The notes under the pieces: generated by a model | What the model was told of the DNA's origin: nothing | What the model saw: only the letters and a program-made list of their open reading frames with translations | The model's database searches: none | Translations under genes and position numbers: made by a program | Assembly (NCBI GenBank): GCA_947585065.1 | Contig: CANPWX010000034.1 | Span: 1-8,981 of the forward strand | Reading direction: 5' to 3' | Length of the DNA: 8,981 nucleotides | Source: an uncultured Bacilli bacterium | Lineage (GTDB): Bacteria > Bacillota_I > Bacilli_A > RF39 > UBA660 | Part shown: piece after piece, positions 5,848 to 8,981 of the stretch | Numbering within the stretch: the first letter of the stretch is position 1 | Layout of the letters: the number at the start of each line of letters is the position of its first letter

Positions 5848-6849
5848 ATGAAATATATTACCTTTGCAGTTCCTTGTTATAATTCAGCAGATTATATGGA
5901 ACATTGCATAGAAACTCTATTAAATGGAAAAGAAGATGTAGAAATTATTTTAATAGATGATGGCTCGACAGATTCGACTGGAAAAATAGCTGATCAATAT
6001 CAAAAAAAATATCCCACAATAATCAAAACAGTTCATAAAGAAAACGGAGGACATGGATCCGGCGTAAATAAAGGCCTAGAATTAGCAACAGGATTATACT
6101 ACAAAGTAGTAGATTCCGATGATTGGGTGGATGAAGAGGCTCTAAAAAAAGTATTAGATACCATAAAAGAATTACAAAAGCAAAAAAATTTAGTAGATAT
6201 GATGGTAGTCAATTATGTTTACGAAAAAGGCGATGAGCAAAAAGTCATTCGATACCATAGAACATTACCAGAAGGGAAAGTCTTTTCATGGAAAGAAGTT
6301 GGAAAATTTAAAAAAGATGCCTATCTTCTCATGCACTCTGTAATCTATAAAACAGAAGTATTAAAAAAAATTCATTTAACTTTGCCAGAGCATACATTTT
6401 ATGTAGATAATATTTTTGTTTATTACCCATTACCTCATATAAAAAAAATGTACTATTTAGATGTAGACTTCTATCGTTATTTTATAGGTAGAAGCGATCA
6501 ATCTGTAAATGAATCGGTAATGATTAAGAGAATTGATCAACAAATATTTGTTACTAAAAAAATGATTGATTTCTTTAACCCATATGATTACTGGGAAAAA
6601 AATAGAAACTTAGCCAAATATTTAATCCATTATATTGATATCATGATGAGTGTTTCGACCATTTTACTTCAAGTATCCAATACAAAAGAGAGTGATCAAA
6701 AAAAGAAAGAACTATGGCAATATTTAAAAGAAAAAAATCCCAAATTATATAAAACTTGTCATCTTTCCTTATCAGGGCTAACTACTTTACCAAAGTTTTT
6801 ATCAGTTCCTGGATATCGCATTGCAAGAAAAATTTATAAATTTAACTAA
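5848..6849 (+). CDS. family 2 glycosyltransferase
   Basis: This 333-residue protein transfers a sugar from a nucleotide-sugar donor, probably to an envelope polysaccharide or glycolipid on the inner face of the membrane. The GT-A fold is clear: VPCYNSA (8-14), IDDGSTD (36-42), the ENGGHGSGVNKGL block (65-77) and the DSD metal/nucleotide motif at 89-91 (VDSDDWVD). Further on, TFYVDNIFVYYPLP (183-196) lies where the acceptor-side catalytic acid residue of the family is found, and GRSDQSV (214-220) is a common motif of this subgroup. The C-terminal 100 residues are helical and basic, without a clear membrane segment. Donor and acceptor cannot be named. The gene has its own promoter and is monocistronic as far as can be seen; proximity to the cell-wall amidase gives only weak support for an envelope role. 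Confidence 0.93.
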   Translation: MKYITFAVPCYNSADYMEHCIETLLNGKEDVEIILIDDGSTDSTGKIADQYQKKYPTIIKTVHKENGGHGSGVNKGLELATGLYYKVVDSDDWVDEEALKKVLDTIKELQKQKNLVDMMVVNYVYEKGDEQKVIRYHRTLPEGKVFSWKEVGKFKKDAYLLMHSVIYKTEVLKKIHLTLPEHTFYVDNIFVYYPLPHIKKMYYLDVDFYRYFIGRSDQSVNESVMIKRIDQQIFVTKKMIDFFNPYDYWEKNRNLAKYLIHYIDIMMSVSTILLQVSNTKESDQKKKELWQYLKEKNPKLYKTCHLSLSGLTTLPKFLSVPGYRIARKIYKFN

Positions 6850-6863
6850 TAGAAAAGATAATG

Positions 6864-6892
6864 ATGAAAAAAGAAAGACCTTGTGGTAAAAT
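6864..6892 (+). promoter_or_regulatory. extended -10 promoter for the suf operon
   Basis: TAAAAT (6887-6892) is preceded by TG at 6884-6885 with one base between, the extended -10 form, and has ATGAAA (6864-6869) 17 bp upstream as a weak -35 box. The transcript would start near 6899, only about 15 nt before the sufC ATG, just ahead of the GGAGG. No IscR-like or other known iron-sulfur regulator site is recognised. Confidence 0.55.
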
Positions 6893-6913
6893 AATGGCTA
6901 GGAGGTCTTTTTT
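6871..6913 (+). terminator. terminator-like hairpin enclosing the suf promoter -10 box
   Basis: AAAGACCT (6874-6881) pairs perfectly with AGGTCTTT (6903-6910), extendable to 11 pairs with one G-T pair, and ends in a run of T to 6913. It can terminate transcripts from the glycosyltransferase gene. The 21-nt loop contains the -10 box of the next promoter, and the right arm includes part of the sufC ribosome binding site AGGAGG (6900-6905). Transcripts from the internal promoter would lack the left arm and keep the site free. Confidence 0.6.
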
Positions 6914-7675
6914 ATGTTAGAAATAAAAGATTTAATAGTATCAACCGACAATAAAAAAATATTAAACCATTTCAATTTGACAATCCAAGAAGGAGAAATA
7001 CACGTTTTAATGGGACCAAATGGGGCAGGGAAAAGCACAGTATGTAAAAGCATCATGCACCATCCTAGCTATAAAATAGAAGAAGGAAAAATTTTATATC
7101 AAACAGAAGATATCACCAATTGTTCTACTTCTGAAATTGCTCGAAAAGGAATTTATTATATTCAACAAAGCCCAATCGAGATTGAAGGAATTACTAATTT
7201 AGAAATGCTAAGAAGTGCATTAATTGAAAGAAAAGAAAATTTAGATACATTTGCATTTCATAAACAATGTAAAGAAATTTGTGAAAAATTAAATATTCCG
7301 ACTTCCTTTGTAAGTCGTGAAGTGAATGTAGGAATGAGTGGTGGTGAAAAAAAGAAAAATGAGCTATTAGGAATGTGGATTTTATCCCCAAAATTTCTCC
7401 TTTTAGACGAAATTGATTCAGGACTTGATGTCGATGCCATTCGGATAGTGGGAGAAAATTTAAAGGAATATCAGCAAAAAACAAATGCAAGTATGCTAGT
7501 AATCACTCACCAACAAAGTTTGATTGATCAATTAGAACCAACTTATGTTCATAGAATGCAAGATGGAAAGATAATAGAAAGTGGAACGAAATCTCTTGCT
7601 AAAAAAATTGAAAAATATGGTTTTTTACAAGATACCCTGGCAAATGATGTGAGTGAGAGTGAGCAAAATGAATAA
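6914..7675 (+). CDS. sufC: Fe-S cluster assembly ATPase SufC
   Basis: SufC is the cytoplasmic ABC-type ATPase that binds SufB and SufD and drives the conformational change needed to build an Fe-S cluster on the scaffold. The 253-residue length is normal for the family. It shows Walker A GPNGAGKST (34-42), a Q-loop at Gln84-85, the signature MSGGEKKKNE (141-150, close to the SufC-specific SGGEKKRNE), Walker B FLLLDEIDSGLD (161-172) and the H-loop His199 (ITHQQ). The DEIDSGLD wording is typical of SufC and not of importer ATPases, and no permease is next to it. AGGAGG at 6900-6905 lies 8 bases before the ATG. It is the first gene of the operon and overlaps the next gene by 8 bases, so co-translation with the SufD-like subunit is likely. 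Confidence 0.97.
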   Translation: MLEIKDLIVSTDNKKILNHFNLTIQEGEIHVLMGPNGAGKSTVCKSIMHHPSYKIEEGKILYQTEDITNCSTSEIARKGIYYIQQSPIEIEGITNLEMLRSALIERKENLDTFAFHKQCKEICEKLNIPTSFVSREVNVGMSGGEKKKNELLGMWILSPKFLLLDEIDSGLDVDAIRIVGENLKEYQQKTNASMLVITHQQSLIDQLEPTYVHRMQDGKIIESGTKSLAKKIEKYGFLQDTLANDVSESEQNE

Positions 7676-8300
7676 ACTAAAGTATAACACGAAGAATGAG
7701 ATTTGCAATGGATCATCTTTTGTCATTCCCAAAGAAACAAGCACTTTTTTCTTTAAAGAAAAAGAAGAAATCAATCATCTAATCTTCCCAGAAGAATATT
7801 TTGAAACGACATGGTTTATTCAAAAAGATTGTAACTTCTTTTTACATGGAATATCAAAAATAAGTCATGTTCATGGAAAATTAGAAATTCATGTAGAAAG
7901 TCAAGTGAATGTGAGGTTTCATTTAGGATTAGAAAGCCTGGATGAAAGTGAACTATCCATTAAAATCATAGTAGAAAAAAACGATAATAATGTGGAGTGC
8001 TTACTGAGAATCATTGGTGAAAAAGAAAGTCATACCCGAATTACAACAAGCGGAATATTAAAAAGAAATACCAAAAGAAATCAGTTTGTCGAAGATGTAA
8101 AATATTTAAACGAAGAAGAAAGTACCATAGAATGTCTTCCAGAATTAATTGTAGATAGTGATGAAGTAGAAGCTAGTCATAAAAATTCAATTGGAAAAAT
8201 ACGAGAAGATGATTTATTTTATTTTGAAAGCAAAGGAATTCCAAAAGAAAAAGCAAGGCAAATCATTCGTATGTGTTTTTTAAAAAGTATGGAAAAATAA
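7668..8300 (+). CDS. sufD: short SufD-like Fe-S cluster assembly protein
   Basis: The 210-residue product carries the C-terminal signature of the SufB/SufD family: PELIVDSDEVEASHKNSIG (158-176) followed by DDLFYFESKGIPKEKARQII (181-200), the region that docks on SufC. The middle (about 45-165) is beta-rich and would form a short version of the family's beta-helix. Typical SufD has more than 400 residues, so the N-terminal helical domain and much of the beta-helix are missing. The reading frame is intact and sits between sufC and sufS, so this looks like a natural reduced form and not a pseudogene. It should be the partner of SufB, which would lie downstream. ATG 7668 is chosen: GTG 7653 in the same frame would deepen the overlap with sufC, and the purine-rich GAGAGTGAG (7655-7663) is a fair ribosome binding site for the ATG. 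Confidence 0.85.
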   Translation: MNKLKYNTKNEICNGSSFVIPKETSTFFFKEKEEINHLIFPEEYFETTWFIQKDCNFFLHGISKISHVHGKLEIHVESQVNVRFHLGLESLDESELSIKIIVEKNDNNVECLLRIIGEKESHTRITTSGILKRNTKRNQFVEDVKYLNEEESTIECLPELIVDSDEVEASHKNSIGKIREDDLFYFESKGIPKEKARQIIRMCFLKSMEK

Positions 8301-8308
8301 AGGAGGTG
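8301..8308 (+). promoter_or_regulatory. perfect ribosome binding site of sufS
   Basis: AGGAGGTG begins at the base after the sufD-like stop codon, with 7 bases between AGGAGG and the ATG at 8314. It fixes the start of sufS and shows a full anti-Shine-Dalgarno match in this organism. Confidence 0.85.
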
Positions 8309-8313
8309 GGAAC

Positions 8314-8981
8314 ATGAAACAAGAAGAATTTCCAATGTTAAAAAAAGATTATGTTTACTTGGATAATGGGGCAACAACCCTAAAACCTCAATGTGTCATA
8401 GATAAAATAAAAGAATATTATGAAGAATATTCAGCGAATGCACATCGAGGAGATTATGATCTTTCCTATCGAGTAGATAGAGAATATGAAAATGCAAGAG
8501 AAATCGTTAGAAATTTTATTAATGCCAAAGAAAAAGAAGAAATTATTTTTACAAGTGGAACCACTGAATCAATCAATATGATAGCAAATGGCTTTTTTAA
8601 AAAAATAATCGAGCCAAATGATGAAATTTTAATTACTAAAAGTGAACATGCTTCAAATGTACTTCCTTGGTTTCGGTTACAAAATGAGTGTGGAGCCGTA
8701 GTAAAATATATCCCACTAGATGAACACCATTATGTAACAATGGATAATTTAATTCGCAGCATAACACCAAATACCAAATTAATTGCACTAGCCGGAATTA
8801 CAAACGTAATTGGTGATGAAAGACCAATAAAAGAAATAACAAAATTTGCTCATGAACATAATATTTTTGTCGTAATGGATGGTGCACAGAGCGTTCCTCA
8901 TCGAAAAACAGATGTCCAAGATTTAGATGTCGATTTTCTAGCTTTTTCAGGCCATAAAATGTGTGGCCCAACCGGAGTAGG
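8314..8981 (+). CDS. sufS: cysteine desulfurase SufS, 5' part (runs off the right edge)
   Basis: SufS is the PLP enzyme that takes sulfur from cysteine and passes it, as a persulfide, to SufU or SufE and then to the SufBCD scaffold. The 222 complete codons present cover the N-terminal and most of the large PLP domain of a roughly 400-residue family. Visible motifs are YLDNGATT (15-22), NAHRGDY (42-48), TSGTTESIN (80-88), EHASNVLPW (111-119, His112 stacks on PLP), TNVIG (163-167), MDGAQSVPH (188-196, Asp189 and Gln192 contact the cofactor) and SGHKMCGPTG (212-221) with Lys215 as the Schiff-base lysine. The SGHKMCGPTG form marks the SufS (group II) class over IscS/NifS. The catalytic cysteine lies beyond the window. 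It follows the sufD-like gene by 13 bases and belongs to the same operon. Confidence 0.97.
   Translation, partial: MKQEEFPMLKKDYVYLDNGATTLKPQCVIDKIKEYYEEYSANAHRGDYDLSYRVDREYENAREIVRNFINAKEKEEIIFTSGTTESINMIANGFFKKIIEPNDEILITKSEHASNVLPWFRLQNECGAVVKYIPLDEHHYVTMDNLIRSITPNTKLIALAGITNVIGDERPIKEITKFAHEHNIFVVMDGAQSVPHRKTDVQDLDVDFLAFSGHKMCGPTGV

Noticed and set aside
4050..6849. Collagen-like gene, amidase and glycosyltransferase as a single surface-biogenesis operon
   Set aside because: The amidase and glycosyltransferase genes each have a good promoter of their own directly upstream, so shared transcription is not shown; the grouping remains only a suggestion.
7194..7490. Minus-strand frames opposite sufC
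   Set aside because: Antisense shadows of a well-conserved ABC ATPase gene.
7653..7667. GTG start giving five more codons for the sufD-like gene
   Set aside because: It has no good ribosome binding site and would lengthen the overlap with sufC; ATG 7668 is preceded by a purine-rich site.
1..8981. Mycoplasma-type code with TGA as Trp
   Set aside because: TGA ends two genes at the expected family length and position, one with an ATGA overlap and one just before a strong promoter; Trp codons are TGG.

Overview
The window is an AT-rich stretch of low-GC Gram-positive DNA with short intergenic gaps and every confident gene on the + strand. TGA is used as a normal stop (ends of the genes at 160-1044 and 2892-4001) and Trp is encoded by TGG, so the code is standard and not the Mycoplasma code. 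Small gene size, a SUF operon with an unusually short SufD, and strong AGGAGG-type ribosome binding sites suggest an uncultured gut Bacilli or Mollicutes-related lineage (for example RF39 or Erysipelotrichales-like). This placement is inference, since no rRNA or other phylogenetic marker is present.

Layout: positions 1-93 may hold the last 30 codons of an unrecognised gene. A hairpin that overlaps a promoter follows. Positions 160-1484 hold a two-gene unit: a metallo-beta-lactamase-fold hydrolase with an intact metal site, and a small membrane-anchored protein of unknown function that overlaps it by 4 nt. After a clear terminator comes rimO (1546-2844), the radical-SAM methylthiotransferase for ribosomal protein S12. 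Next is a mosaic collagen-like protein (2892-4001) whose start codon sits directly behind a hairpin that would hide its Shine-Dalgarno sequence. A membrane-anchored multidomain cell-wall amidase (4050-5765) and a family 2 glycosyltransferase (5848-6849) follow, each with its own sigma-A-type promoter. The window ends in a SUF iron-sulfur cluster operon: sufC (6914-7675), a short sufD-like gene (7668-8300) and the first three quarters or less of sufS (8314 to the right edge, incomplete).

How the genes work together: the SUF genes form one co-transcribed unit in which SufC (ATPase) and the SufD-like protein are scaffold-complex parts and SufS supplies sulfur; sufU and sufB would be expected beyond the right edge. 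RimO is itself a two-cluster Fe-S enzyme and so a likely client. The collagen-like protein, amidase and glycosyltransferase are all plausible cell-surface or envelope functions, but they have separate signals and nothing proves a shared pathway.

The most notable features are the compact signals between genes, where terminator hairpins and the promoter of the next gene share bases, the collagen-like mosaic protein without a signal peptide, an amidase domain whose first zinc histidine is missing, and the roughly half-length SufD. I found no CRISPR array, mobile element, tRNA or rRNA, and no clearly novel multi-gene system.
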